DNA of 64,000 nt from Hedera helix (Eukaryota > Streptophyta > Magnoliopsida > Apiales > Araliaceae), in contig OX359280.1 in assembly GCA_947179155.2 (NCBI GenBank), positions 15,096,001 through 15,160,000 of the forward strand. Reading direction: 5' to 3'. Below are positions 29,001 through 40,692 of the stretch, piece by piece; the stretch's first letter is position 1; each line of letters opens with the position of its first letter. A program made the translations under genes and the position numbers. The notes under the pieces were generated by a model. That model had not been told where the DNA came from and ran no database searches. It saw only the letters and a program-made list of their open reading frames with translations.

Positions 29001-29049
29001 ACAATTTAGCATTTAAAAGAAAAAGGAAAATGGTGGGAATTAGGGGGAG
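28473..29049 (+). repeat. Gypsy-1 3' LTR, first part (U3)
   Basis: Starts TGTAATCACC after the PPT. It contains several GGGCT/AGCCC motifs and a (TG)n run at 28970-28998. It is interrupted by solo LTR D (TSD GGGAG) and resumes at 32151. Confidence 0.88.
28970..28998 (+). repeat. (TG)n microsatellite
   Basis: About 14 TG units in the U3 of the gypsy-1 LTR. Confidence 0.95.
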
Positions 29050-29707
29050 TGTGATGCCCCCAAATCTCTACACTCCCTATAGTAGATTTGGTGCTCACGC
29101 TAACTGATTAACTATAAATATTTCATAATACATAACTTTCATCTATCATTATTCACAATATCCCATAACAGATAGTAGTTCTCGTCAGAACAATTATTAT
29201 TTTTGGATACGCTCACTTGGATGTATAAATTCATATCTCATGGATATCTCTTTCATATCAATAATCTTTATCTATCTAAAATTCACAGTATTAAGGATAA
29301 AGTTTGTTCCTGTCAACAGAGGGGCGCATTTCGGTTAAGGTAGATACCGTACCAGCGCTCATTATGGGGAACCTCAGTGCTTACAGAACTCCCAATATTC
29401 AATACCCTTATTCAGATGTATAGTTCGTATAGATACTATACTAAATCAGTACAACATTCTAAATCATCTAAGAATATAAGTACAACGCAATTAATATAAC
29501 AAAAGATGATAATATATTTCATAACTTTAAGTTTGGTTATATAGATTCCAATATCATGTTCTTTATTACATCAAAGTCTGAAAAGACTTAAACCTAAACA
29601 AATAAAAGTAATATAGCTAATCTAATAGAGTCTTTTTCTGTTTGGGTCTAGATTGGAACATCCTAGGTTATCACCCAACGCTATAAATGAGGTTATATTT
29701 GCAAGGA

Positions 29708-29725
29708 TGAGCAATGAAAGGCTCA
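29708..29725 (-). other. Conserved LTR-tail hairpin (copy in D)
   Basis: TGAGC, 8-nt loop, GCTCA, followed by ACAAGT on the + strand. Confidence 0.6.
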
Positions 29726-30368
29726 ACAAGTAAATATTAACAAGTTATACTCACACTGTATTTGAATTTAAAGAACCTTCAGTTCAATGATTTTTCATAT
29801 ATATACTGACGTTTGTTTGTCCAGCCAAACACATTATAGTTTCTTTTAGTCATAAAGACTTAGAACCATAGGTTGATCTATTCAACCAGACTTTAAAAAT
29901 TATTCCAAGAGGTTATGTGGACTTAGGAATCATTGATTCAGTTATTTAATAGGGGGCCAGCCTATTTATAACCTAGGAGTATGCATATCATCCTACCAGT
30001 GTTCGAGACACACTTAGGTCAGTTTAGCACTGCCTGTTTTTCCACTTACAGTTGATGCTTTGATAATTTATCAAAGTCAAATTTACGCAAATAATAGTTT
30101 AACTCTTTAAGTTATGCTTGAACAATAAGCAACAACTTCTTAATAACAGATAACACAAAAAAAATAATTTAATGAATTCAAAATTTGAATAATAAGTTTG
30201 TATATAAATGTACAAGGAATAGAATACTTGTCTGTTAGTTGCACATGATATTTAGACTTGTATTATTGCCTAAACACATTTATTATATAACAATAATAAC
30301 TGTTTGAACATAAAAAAATATATATTTAATTTAATTAATTAAGTATGTTTATGATTCGGTGTCGATTC

Positions 30369-30782
30369 GTCGCTTTAATTGTTGTATTAGATGTTATATA
30401 GTGTTTATATAGTTTACCCGTCGCTAATTACCTTATTAAAGGTTTATATTTTAAGCTTACAAAATTTGTCTGTCGCTAAAAGTCAATTTAGAAGCACCCT
30501 AGATTAATTTTTAGTTAATTGTCACTACATCTGTTGCTAAAAGTATTTTAATTAATTTTATTATTAAAGTTTATTTAATTTGTAATCTATTGATATATCC
30601 ACGGATCCAATCCTTCGCTATATGCTATTCTTGTGCTTTTTAGGTTTGCTGGGAGGAGACTGTCACTATAGGCTATAGCGACAAACAAGTCTGTCGCAAA
30701 ATCCCCCCCCCCTCCCGGTTCATGCTTACCAGAAGGAAATCGTCGCTAAAGGTCTATAGCGACAGACAATCCGTCGCTATAG
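30369..30782. repeat. Cluster of GTCGCTA / TAGCGAC motifs
   Basis: At least eight GTCGCTA-like motifs in both directions, including GTCGCTA...TATAGCGAC pairs at 30742-30763 that can fold. Short TAGCGAC arrays of this kind are known as subterminal repeats of plant CACTA (En/Spm) transposons; here I see no clear CACTA terminus, so a CACTA fragment is only one reading. Confidence 0.5.
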
Positions 30783-31382
30783 TTATGAATGTTCTTGAGC
30801 TGCTTAGAATCAGCCGGTCATGGTCGAGTGACCACTTTTGGCTTGATTCATCTTTCAGATAACATACTGTTTTGACATACCAATTGATCCTAGATAAACT
30901 ATACATGTAATAATACATCGAGATATCAATATTGGACCTTAACAACATCACATTTGCAAGATCAAGGCCGGTCAAACAACCTGTCAGGTTGTTCTTCATT
31001 TTTTGGGTTTTCCAAAAAATTTTGGGCAGAGACTTATGATCAACTAGGCACTTTCTAGGCCTTATATCTCACAGATTAGTGATCCGATTGAGGTGCTTAT
31101 TGTCTTTGGGTTTTAACATCATGGTGTACTATAACTACAAACTGTAAAATACAACAAACTAGCATATTAAGTCGATTAAAAGGTTTGACAAAGTAACTTG
31201 TCAAACAACTTTTCTTGACAGTTTTGGACAGAGAGTTCAATCTATATTTTTAATGCATTTAAATGCTATAAAACCATGTTTTAACAACGCAGATATTCTT
31301 TTAACATAATATCAGTCATTTCTAAATATTTAAACATAACATCTATCAGAAGATTAAAGATCTATCAAGAAATTAGGGTTTT

Positions 31383-31520
31383 ACCTCTATGAAGCAACTT
31401 TGCTAATCTTTCTCTAGATTCTGATCAAAGTAAGATCTAAGGCTTATGAGACTTTAATTTTAACTGATATTGGTTGTAAAATTCGTGGGTTTTTATCAGT
31501 GGTGAGGCTCTCTATTTATA
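31383..31520 (-). promoter_or_regulatory. LTR D core promoter and possible splice donor
   Basis: TATAAATAGAG on the - strand at 31520-31510, expected start near 31485, then ATAGAG|GTAAAA about 100 nt downstream. Confidence 0.6.
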
Positions 31521-32150
31521 TGTTAGGGTTTAAGGGGTTTTTTTGCCACTTTTCTTGTGAATTGAGTTTGGTTTAATAGCTTACCACTTGATTATTGCTA
31601 TGGTCGGTTTGCAGAGCAGAGCCTATGATGGTCAATGAATGCTGGTAAATGCACTTGAATCATTACAAATGGTGACTCATTCAATTTCAAACTCATGTGG
31701 ACAAGATTTAATCTCCTTTTTAGTTTAAAGAAGATAAATCCAATTTTTCTTCCTCTTCCTTTGTGTGGCTAATATTAGAAGGTTATTTTGGTCATTTCCC
31801 AAGTCTTTTAAGGTTTAACCCTTAGGGTTTGGCTCTTAAGGTTTATAATTTTGGGTTAAAGTTTATTAATTAAGATTATGGTTTACTTAATTAGGATTAG
31901 GATTTTATAATTTTGGATTAGGATTTTTTAATTTTGAATTAAGGTTTCCTAATTAAATTTAGATTTTTCAAATTATGTTTTAATAATTTAATTTTAGTAT
32001 ATTTTATTTCATTTGTTAATATATAACAACACACATTATTAATTATATAAAATAATTACACATAATATTAAGTACAAACATGCTTACTTATATATTAATA
32101 TTCAAAATTTATTACATAATTCCTATTAAGGTTTGGAATATCACAGGGAG

Positions 32151-32431
32151 AGTGGCCGGTCAAGAGGGGGAGAAAGATGGATTCAAAGATCCAAGAAATT
32201 ACCTGAATTACTCCAAGGAAAAACTCCACCCAATGCAAGCTAGGTTTATGAAAAGTGGATCTTGCTTCCTCTAAGTTTAATGCTTTAAATTAACTATGTA
32301 TTGGTTTATTAAAGAAGCTTAAGAATGCTTAGAAATGGCCTATAAATATAGTGTATCATTAACACTTGCAATGGTTGTTCATTTTAAAGTTTCACCAAGA
32401 GAGAAAAAGAGAGAGTTTCCAAGAGAGAAAA
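32151..32431 (+). repeat. Gypsy-1 3' LTR, second part with TATA box
   Basis: Continues the gypsy-1 U3 after solo LTR D. TATAAATA at 32341-32348, expected start near 32375, then a purine-rich GAGAGAAAAAGAGAG stretch. It is cut at 32431 by LTR E. The remainder of this LTR must lie right of the window. Confidence 0.75.
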
Positions 32432-32608
32432 TATGACGCCTCCACATCCGAGTCCTCTAACTCCAGATCTGGTAGCACATCCATTATAGCTACCCACATT
32501 CTAATGAGAAAATAATGCAATACTTATGCTAATTGATAATACATAATAACTTACATATCCTAGCTCCGTACAACCTTTACTAAAACATTACATATCTTCT
32601 AATAGTTT
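32432..32608 (-). mobile_element. LTR E, piece 1
   Basis: TATGACGCCTCCACATCCGA resembles the reversed LTR terminus TGTGACGACCCCAAATCCGA (first G changed to A). It is taken as the 3' end of a - strand LTR inserted in the gypsy-1 3' LTR. It is interrupted at 32608 by gypsy-3, and the other pieces are 46919-47568 and 61478-63232. The far end and TSD are outside the window. Confidence 0.65.
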
Positions 32609-33480
32609 TGTGACTCCCCCAAAACACTATACTTACTATAGCTGACTTGGTGCTCACTATAAATGCTAAATCATTAGGTTTATAGATGTTTTTCTTTATT
32701 CATAAATAAAGTTCTCATCTTAATTCCCAAAGATCTTTCATTATTTCATAACAAGTCCTTGTAATCGATGCAAGGGACTTGATACTCAATAATAACATTT
32801 TATCCTTAATATTTAGATATTCTATAACTTTACATTTTCCAACATCCACGACATTAAATCATTAGGATGACTCTTGGGAATAGAGAATCTTGCGGTGAAT
32901 GTTTACATCTTCACCCGTGATAAATGTTTGCATCTTCACCCGTGGAAAATGGTTGTATCTTTGTCTGGTGTAAAATTCTCTTTCAGTACAGAACATTACC
33001 AAACTAGTTAAAACCCTTATTCGAAACATATTTATTTATAGTGATATCTCTTCATATTAATAATCGTACTTATTCGACATTAAGAATAGTAATAATGAGT
33101 TATACCTGGGTTCGAGGAACCTTAACAATGGATTTGACCAGTCAACATCATTTAGTACTGTCTCGGATATACAACACTCATAAGTTATTTACCAATACTC
33201 ATCCAGATAAATTAGATTATTATTAATACTATGTTAAGTTTTCACAATTCTAGGTTTAATCAAAGTAAAGACGTAATAAGAGAATGTGATAAAACTTGAT
33301 AATATTTATATAATATTCGGGTACATGTGTGGAACTTGTTCTTATTTCAAAATGTCATTATGACTACAGTTAAGAACAGTTAAGAAAATAAGTAAACTAG
33401 TCTACGCCTTTCTTCTTTCCTTTTTTTTTTTTGAGCCAGAGCTCTCGGGTTTGTCTGCAAGTTAGGTTTATTTGCAAGAG

Positions 33481-33496
33481 TGAGCTAAGATGCTCA
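33481..33496 (-). other. Conserved LTR-tail hairpin (gypsy-3, 3' LTR)
   Basis: TGAGC, TAAGAT, GCTCA, then ACAAGTC. The 5' LTR copy at 42306-42321 has one stem mismatch. Confidence 0.65.
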
Positions 33497-34510
33497 ACAA
33501 GTCTTGAACATATTGCATATAAGTGAACTCACACCGATATGGATTGTAAGGATTCATGGCACAATAATTGATATTACAAATGTTTTAACATAACAAGATT
33601 GAGTGGTGATTAGAACTTGAACTGTTTTTTGTCTTTCGACTTAGAACCATTTATAGTGGATATAGAAAGGGGATCAACCTAACGACATCCTATGTTATGC
33701 ATAACATACCTACACTGGATAGATCAGGAACAACGATACATATTTGTTCATCTGAGTTTACTTTACATGTCAGAATCGCCCCAAGACAACTTGGTTTGAT
33801 ATAATAAAGCAAGATTTGACATATATCACGAATAAGCATTTTATTTTGCAAGTTATGCCGAAATAAGAAGTAATAACTCTCATATCAAAGATTTATAACA
33901 CGTTGCATATACAAAATATATAAATTACATAAAAATCAAGTAAACAAAGGTTAATGATAGAAAACTTGCCTTAATGCACAATTAGGGTTTTTTGGTAATC
34001 CCTTAAAGTGTCTATATAAAGGGTTTCGCGTACCCGAATGTTAGTTCATCAAATTTTCTTATTCTATAACTGTTTTTATTACTAAACTAGACTATTTTTA
34101 TTGGCGGAATATTTAGGCGGCTTGGCTAACTCAAAACCTTAAATTTTGGTGCCAAAATCCGAGAGTCCCTTTATTTTTCGTAGCTTTGACGTCCTTTACG
34201 GTAACTGCCATAACTTTGTCTAAATTTACGGTAAAATATTTTGAAGTGATTTTTGAGTCTAAATTTCTTAGAATTTCATGATCTAAAACTTATATTTGTA
34301 TTTCTAAGGCAGATACAGATTCTAAGTTTTCAAAAAATTTCAAAAAGCAGACACTAAACATGTTTTGACCAATATTCTTAGGGTTAACCATGTGAAACAT
34401 AATACCGCTTCCTTTAAATCTTTAAGAAATCATGTTATAAGACTCAATAATACTTTATAACATAAAAATAATAAATCATAAACCTTCTCATAGAAAGATT
34501 CATGACTTTT

Positions 34511-34885
34511 GCTCAAGAACACACGAAAAAAAGAAAAATCGTACATGGTAACGACTTATATTTTTGAGCTTTTGGTTTTCGTACTTGAAATAATTTGAGC
34601 ACTATAACTTCTTACATAAGTGATTACGACACTTTATAATTGACAAAATTTGATCATTACAACAACTTGTATAATTGATTATAATAGTTTATATTAATTG
34701 CTCAAGAACACACGAAAAACACAAAGAACGGAAAAATCGTACATGGCTACAACGTACGTTCTTGAGCTTTAAACTACAAAATGAAATTCGACATTATAAC
34801 TACTACAAAATGAAGAAAGGCTCAAGAACAGGTGAAGAGCACGGAGAACGACAATCGTACATGGTTACAACTCATGTTCTTGAGC
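34511..34885. repeat. Three palindrome-bounded units in the gypsy-3 LTR
   Basis: Units at 34511-34569, 34700-34767 and 34820-34885. Each starts GCTCAAGAAC and ends at or near GTTCTTGAGC (its exact reverse complement), with a similar inner part containing ACACGAA repeats and TCGTACATGG. The first has a decayed right end. The 5' LTR has the same three at 43327-43390, 43521-43588 and 43641-43706. Confidence 0.9.
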
Positions 34886-34939
34886 TTTTGAAAATTAAAG
34901 ACGAAAGAAAATCCAAATATAATAACTACTAGAGATTGT

Positions 34940-35084
34940 ACCTCTTGAATTTGCTAGCTTTAACTATTTCTTTGCAATTTCTTCTCAAGAACTCACTCAG
35001 TAATCTTTGATTATAACTTTAATGCTTAGAAATTAGCTTTGGAAAAATATAAGGAATGAATGAAGAACTAGCTCCCTATTTATA
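34940..35084 (-). promoter_or_regulatory. Gypsy-3 LTR core promoter and possible splice donor (3' LTR copy)
   Basis: TATAAATA on the - strand at 35084-35077, expected start near 35045, then TTCAAGAG|GTACAATC with GT at 34941/34940, about 105 nt downstream. The 5' LTR has the same signals at 43905-43898 and 43762/43761. Confidence 0.6.
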
Positions 35085-35952
35085 GATAAACGAAGTTTCA
35101 TTAATCGCATTTTTACCTCTGTTTATTACACTTTGCACCCTAGCGCTTGCATTATTGCTTATATCACCCTAGCATATTCTTGGAATATACCTTTAGGGTT
35201 GCATCATTGCTTATATCACCCTAGAATATTCTTGGAATATTCTTTTAGGGCTTGCATCATCATTACATCATTGCTTACATCATCCGTATTGTCTACTTAT
35301 TATTTTCGTATAATGTCCGTATACTTTTTGTATTATACGGTCTAACTAAATCAGTTAGTCTTGTAGTTCATTTCTAACCAAGTTAGTTCATTCCTAACTA
35401 AATTAGTTCATTTTTAAGTCTTTTACTTTAATTGACCCTTATTGATTTAAAAGTCTGACATTACGTAGTTTTGTTTCGTATAAACACTATTTTGTGAAGT
35501 GAAAAGTCCAAAAGACTTGGCATGTTTTTCAATGAATAGTATTTTTGGTGACCATTCCTCAAAAAATGGTTAGACAATCAAAAAGGTGAAAAAAATATTT
35601 TTCATCTTTTTCCTATTTCCTCCTACTCTCGATGCGCTGTTCGAGAAAAACTTTTATTGACTATAACGTGTTTTCAAAGCATGGGAAAGATGAATCCTGA
35701 AGTAGAATGTCATTTTGACGTATACGTAACGCTCGAGGGCCTAGATTAGATTTCTTAGGGTTTAAGTTTTATCCTCTTTTCTAATTTTTTTTAAAAAGTT
35801 TTATTCTCCTTTTACGTGCTAAGGTTGGATACTTAAACCGAAACACATAAGTAAACAATAACGAAGATTCCATAACACATATAAGATGTAATTCAACCTT
35901 TATTTATTCATATAGTCGGATTACAACTCTCTCGAAAGTTTGGAACATTACA

Positions 35953-35972
35953 TTCATCCCTCCTTAAAAGAA
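35953..35972 (-). other. Gypsy-3 polypurine tract
   Basis: The - strand reads AAGGAGGGATGAA just before TGTAATGTTCC. Confidence 0.8.
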
Positions 35973-35999
35973 TTTCGTCCCCGAAATTAACTTATACAA

Positions 36000-37148
36000 T
36001 TAAGAAAACAAATGTGGATTTTCTATCTTCATTTTATCTTCTAATTCCCACGTTGCTTCTTCTATGGATTGATTTATCCATATGACCTTAACTGAAGGTA
36101 TGACTTTGTTTCACAAGACTTGTTCCTTCTTATCTACAATCTTAACAGGAATCTCCTCGTAGTTTAGATCCTTCTTGATTTGAATGGGTTCGTAGCTGAT
36201 GACATGTTTGTAATTGGGTTTATAAGGATACAATACTGGAACATGAAATACATTATGTATATGTTCCAGCTCTGGAGGTAAAGCTACTTCATAAGCTACC
36301 TCACCTATTCTTCGTAATATTTCGAATGGTCCTATAAACCTTGGACTCAGTTTTCCTTTCTTTCCAAAATGAATCTTTCCTTCTAGGGAGATACTTTTAG
36401 GAAAACATGACTACCGACTTCAAAGTCTCTCTTTTGTCGATGTAGATCGGCATATCTCTTCTGTCTTTCTTGAGCAGCTCGTAACCTCAGTTGAATTATT
36501 TAAACTATCTCCACTGTTTGTTGAACCAATTCTGGCCCAAACATCTTCTGTTCACTGACTTCGTCCCAACACATTGGTGTTCTACACTTCCTTCCATACA
36601 GAGCTTCATATGGTGGCATTCCTATACTAGTGTGATAACTATTGTTGTAAGCGAATTCCACCAGAGGTAAGTGATCTTCCCAACTTCCCTCAAAATTCAT
36701 CATACAAGCTCTCAGCATATCATCCAAAGTTTGGATAGTCATTTCACTTTGACCATCTATTTGTGGGTGGTAAGTAGTACTCATTCTTAACTGTGTACTT
36801 AGATGTTCTTGAAGACTTTTCCAAAAGTTCGATGTGAACCTTGGGTCTCGATTCGACACAATTGAACCTGGTATGCCATGTCTAGAGATAACATCCTTAA
36901 TGTATAGCTTTGCTAATCAATCCAAAGTGAACTTAACCTTGATTGGTAAAAAGTGAGCTGACTTGGTTAGTCTATCCATTATTACCCATATGGCATCATG
37001 ACCCTTCTGTGTGGTTGGTAGGCCTACTATAAAATCCAATATAATATGCTCCCATTTCTATTCTGGGATCTCTAACGGTTGTAACAATCCGCTTAGTCTT
37101 TGATGCTCAGCTTTAACTTGCTGACATGTCAAACACCTACTAACGAAT
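36000..37148 (-). pseudogene. pol: Gypsy-3 integrase and chromodomain
   Basis: The DDE core begins near 37060 (DFIVGLPTTQKG-like) and has NRDPRFTSNFW, with the second Asp kept, at 36859-36500, and the Glu in DGQSEMT. Then come EFAYNNSYHTSIGMPPYEA, GRKCRTPMCWDE and, below 36380, the GPFEIL, HNVFHVPVLYPY and KKEQ...VKVIW chromodomain tail ending at a TAA (36002-36000). Stops at 37063, 36917 and 36499 and a frame change near 36400 break it. This block is colinear with gypsy-2 52560-53711. Confidence 0.9.
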
Positions 37149-38214
37149 TCAACCACTTCTCTTTTCATGTTTGGCCACCAAAAATTGTTGATTTATGTCT
37201 TTGTACATTTTGGTATTGCCTGGGTGTACTGAAAACTTAGTACTATGTGCTTCTGACATGATCTCTTCCTTGAGTTCTTGAACTGAAGGAATCCAAATTC
37301 TAGATTCAAATCTAATAATTCCCTCCTTATTTGTCTTATTTTTGCCGTCTACAATCTCTGTTAACTTCTTCAACTTCCTATAGTTTCCATCCTCCTCTTG
37401 GATTTCCTTAATTTTGCTCAACAAGGTTGAGTGATCTTCCATTACGAATAATTTCCTTGTCGAGATTGAAGGAACTCTTACCTCTATGTCGAGTCTAGCG
37501 AACTCTTTAATCAACTCCTCTTGAGTTGTTAACACATTTAACTTCTCGTGGTTCTTCCTACTCAAAGCATCTGCAACTACGTTGGCTTTTCCTGGATGAT
37601 ATAGTATTTCACAATCATAATCCTTTATCAATTCTAACCATCGTCTTTGTCTCATGTTCAACTCTCGTTGTGTAAAAATATACTTTAAACTCTTGTGATC
37701 TGTATAAATCTTACACTTCTCCCCATACAAGTAATGTCTCTATATCTTTAAAGCAAATACTACCGTCGCTAATTCTAGATCGTGAGTAGGATATCTTAAC
37801 TCATAATCCTTTAGCTGTCATGAAACATAATCCTTTATGTTGGGCATCACTGTATACTACAAGACCTCCATTATCATCAGGTAGTGATAATACTGGTGCC
37901 TCACTTAACCTTTTCTTTAGCTCTTGAAAGCTCTCTTCACATTTGTCTGTCCAAGCATACTTTACGATCTTCCTGGTTAAGTTGGTTAATAGGGTTGTTA
38001 TCTTTGAAAAATCTTTAATGAAACGTCTATAGTAACTCGCTAAACTTAAGAAACTTCTCATTTCGGTTGGGGTCTTTGGTTGTTTTCAATTCATAACTGC
38101 TTCTATCTGTGCTGGATCCACTGAAACTCCGCTCTTGTCAATCAGATGACCTAAGAACTGAAATTTCTCTAGCCAGAACTTGTACTTTTAAAATTTTGCA
38201 TAGAGTTGTTCCTT
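37149..38214 (-). pseudogene. pol: Gypsy-3 RNase H and integrase zinc region
   Basis: 38061-37801 holds FLSLASYYRRFIKDFSKI and the start of RNase H (VVYSDAQHKGLC), broken by a small deletion. 37730-37149 is open for 193 codons: MYGEKCKIYTDHKSLKYIF, WLELIKDYDCEILYHPGKA, NVVADALSRKNHEKL, and the integrase N-terminus (HSTKFSVHPGNTKMYKD), frameshifted before the Cys pair. Confidence 0.9.
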
Positions 38215-39051
38215 TCATAAGGTTTCTAGTACACTTCTCAAGTGCATAGCATGTTCTTCCAGTGTGTTCGAGTATATGAGAATATTGTCGATGAATACTA
38301 CAATACACTTTTCTAAGAAAGACCTAAAAACCCTATTCATCAAGTCCATGAATGTTGTCGGTGCATTCGTTAATCCAAAGGACATTACTAGAACCTCGTA
38401 ATGTCCGTAACGTGTTCTAAACGCTATCTTCGGCACATCTTCCTTTCTAACCTTTAGTTGATGGTATCCTGACCGTAGATCAATCTTAGAGAAATATTCC
38501 GCTCCTTTGAGTTGATCAAACAAGTCATCGATCCTAGGTAATAGATACTTATTCTTTATGGTTAATTTATTGAGTTCACAATAATCAATACATAATCTTA
38601 AAGTTCCATCATTTTTCTTGATAAATAATACTGGTGCTCCCCATGGAGAAACACTTAGTTGAATGTATTTCTTGTCCAATAGTTCTTGTAACTGTACCAT
38701 CAACTCATTCAATTCCAAAGGCGCCATTCTATATGGGGCCTTCGAAACAGGTGCAGTTCCAGGAGTTAAATCAATAACGAACTCAATCTCCCTATCAGGT
38801 GGAAGACCGGGTAGGTCATCTGGAAAAACATCCTGAAACTCTTTAACCACTGGTATTTGGTTTATATCTAACCCTTTTTGTTCGGTGTCTATGATATATG
38901 CCAAATAACCCTGACATCCCTTCTGAAGTAATCCCTTTGCTTGATTTGCAGTTAGGCATCGAGATTTTCTTAGTGACTGACTTCCATTAAAGACTACCAT
39001 TGACTTGGATGTTGTAAGAAGTTTAATGCACTTTTGTTGACAATCAATCAA
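38215..39051 (-). pseudogene. pol: Gypsy-3 reverse transcriptase
   Basis: 278 codons are open. KAPYRMAPLELNELMVQL, LRLCIDYCELNKLT, KIDLRSGYHQLKV with its catalytic Asp, and VMSFGLTNAPTTF are all present. The second box reads VVFIDNILIYSN: the second Asp of the DD pair is Asn, so polymerase activity should be lost. Unlike gypsy-1, which lost the first Asp, the change here is to the other one. Confidence 0.92.
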
Positions 39052-39054
39052 CGC

Positions 39055-39474
39055 TTAGTGATTGGTCAACCAATCCATGGCGAGAATTACATCAAATTCC
39101 CCTAATTGGATTGGACTAAGATCGACTCTCAACTCATGACCCTTGATCACTATGCAACAACCTTTTATTATTTTATTAACAATAATTAGTTCTTTATTAG
39201 CAATCTCTATCATTAAAGGACTTTCTAACATTTCACTAGGCACGTTTAGTTTCTTAGCAAATTCATGGGAAATAAAAGAGCAAGTAGCACCTGAATCAAA
39301 TAGCACATAAGCACTTATGGTGTTGATCGGAATGATACCTGACACTACATCCTGCGATGCTACAACATCTCCCACGGTCATGTTGAATGTCCTTGCTGTT
39401 GGACGACCTGGGTTAGTTGTTGGGGTAGATTTGTGGCTATTGTCCCCTCCGGAATTTCCCCCTTTTTGGGGCAC
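39055..39474 (-). pseudogene. pol: Gypsy-3 protease
   Basis: 139 codons. TARTFNMTVGDVVASQDVV, then the retropepsin active site YVLFDSGATCSFIS at about residues 50-63 and LGEFDVILAMDWLTNH at the end. It is in frame with RT except for one stop at 39054-39052. Confidence 0.9.
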
Positions 39475-40476
39475 ATCTTAGCTTGGTGCCCCATAACTCC
39501 ACAGTTAAAACAAGGGGTTTTCCTAAGGTTAGGGCATGTGGGTGCTATGTGTCCCTCTTGTTTGCAATTGTAGCAAACATTTTTTTCCTTTTAGACACAT
39601 TCCTGAGTGTGTTTTCCCGTAGATTTTGTGCGATTCTAATTTTTTTTTTTATTTTCCCCTCTTTGCTAGGAGTTTCTGCCATTGATCCTTCGCTTATTAT
39701 TATTATTTCCTCCCCCGTTTCCTCCTTTATTATTATTATTTTTATCTTTATTAAATTTTGATATGGCTTCGCTGTTGACTTCGGCAATGATAGCCTTCTT
39801 TAGTTGTTGGGAGTAACTCTCTATTTGCAAGACAACTACTTTATTATATAGCCAGGGTTTCAAACCTTCCTAAAATCTCCTTGCCTTCCTTTCCTCCATA
39901 TATACTTGATTTGGAGTGAAACGTGCAAGTTCATTAAATTTGGAGGCATACTGGAAACAATCATGTCTCCTTGTTTTAGACTTAAAAATTGTACCTCCAT
40001 TCGATTTTTCATGCTTTGTGGGAAGTAATTCTTATAGAATAACTCCTTAAATGCTTCCCACGTTACCACACCTTCTCCTGCGCGGGCTTGGTTGGCTTCC
40101 CACTAGAAGTTAACCTCGCCCTTCATAAAGTACGTGGCAAACTTAGTCTTTTTGTTCTCAGCAACCTCTGCTAAGTCAAAAGCTTTCTCTATTTCTTTTA
40201 TCCAGCACTAAGCCTCTATAGGCTTAGCGGTTCCCTTAAAATCGGGAGGACCTACATTCTTAAAGTCTTTAAATGATACTTTCTGTGGTTGGGGTTCTTG
40301 TTGAGGTGGTTGTGGGGGGGGGGGGGGGGGGGTGGGATATTATTTGTTGTACGATTATCTAGAACTCCTATTAACCTATTAAGGAATTGCTGCATAGGAT
40401 CTGGAGTCTGAACATTACTCTTATCACTAACACTTGTTGTTGTTGTTGCCCTCATTCTTGGTCTCGGTGGTACCAT
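39475..40476 (-). pseudogene. gag: Gypsy-3 gag, frameshifted at a homopolymer
   Basis: Starts at ATG 40476 (MVPPRPRMRATTTT), which matches the gag starts of the other two elements in its position after a T-rich AG. A proline run coincides with 19 G on the + strand (40314-40332), after which the frame is lost. Later blocks (40069-39860, FYKNYFPQSMKNRMEVQFL; 39863-39666) show the Gag core. Two CCHC knuckles are recognisable at about 39600-39480 in a shifted frame. Confidence 0.87.
40314..40332 (+). repeat. Run of 19 G in gypsy-3 gag
   Basis: It is poly-C on the coding strand (proline codons). Length here is prone to polymerase and sequencing slippage, so the frameshift may be real or a sequence error. 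Confidence 0.9.
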
Positions 40477-40499
40477 TTTCTATATAAAATGAAAAAAAA
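40477..40499 (-). promoter_or_regulatory. Putative 3' splice site before gypsy-3 gag
   Basis: The - strand has a run of nine T, then CATTTTATATAG, ending 3 nt before the ATG at 40476. Confidence 0.45.
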
Positions 40500-40692
40500 A
40501 TTACATGTAAATATGAATGCATTAAACTTGCAAGACATATTTCTTAAAGAAACTTCTTATATTAAAATTTATACATTACATTATCTGAGTGAGTTAAATC
40601 ACTTACAATTATTAGCATCCCTTATAAAAATGGAAAATGCTAAATTACAACATTTAAAGCATACTATTACATTACACATTTTTTGATTATAG

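Larger units (their letters stand above)
29050..32145 (-). mobile_element. Solo LTR D (chromovirus type)
   Basis: 3096 bp on the - strand, from TGTGATATTCCAAACC to GGGGGCATCACA, with perfect TSD GGGAG (29045-29049, 32146-32150), inserted in the U3 of the gypsy-1 3' LTR. TATAAATA at 31520-31513, a donor-like ATAGAG|GTAAAA at 31384/31383, and the conserved hairpin at 29708-29725. A cluster of GTCGCTA motifs lies at 30369-30782. No internal coding region is present. Confidence 0.9.
32609..35952 (-). repeat. Gypsy-3 3' LTR
   Basis: 3344 bp; - strand TGTAATGTTCCAAACTTTCG to GGGGGAGTCACA. Same family as 41474-46918. It carries a hairpin at 33481-33496 (TGAGC, TAAGAT, GCTCA), three palindrome-bounded units at 34511-34885, a donor-like site and a TATA box. 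Confidence 0.93.

Noticed and set aside
34500..34890. CRISPR-like repeats
   Set aside because: Three palindrome-bounded units with similar inner sequence in a plant LTR, present in both LTR copies. The repeats have no unique spacers and there are no cas genes.
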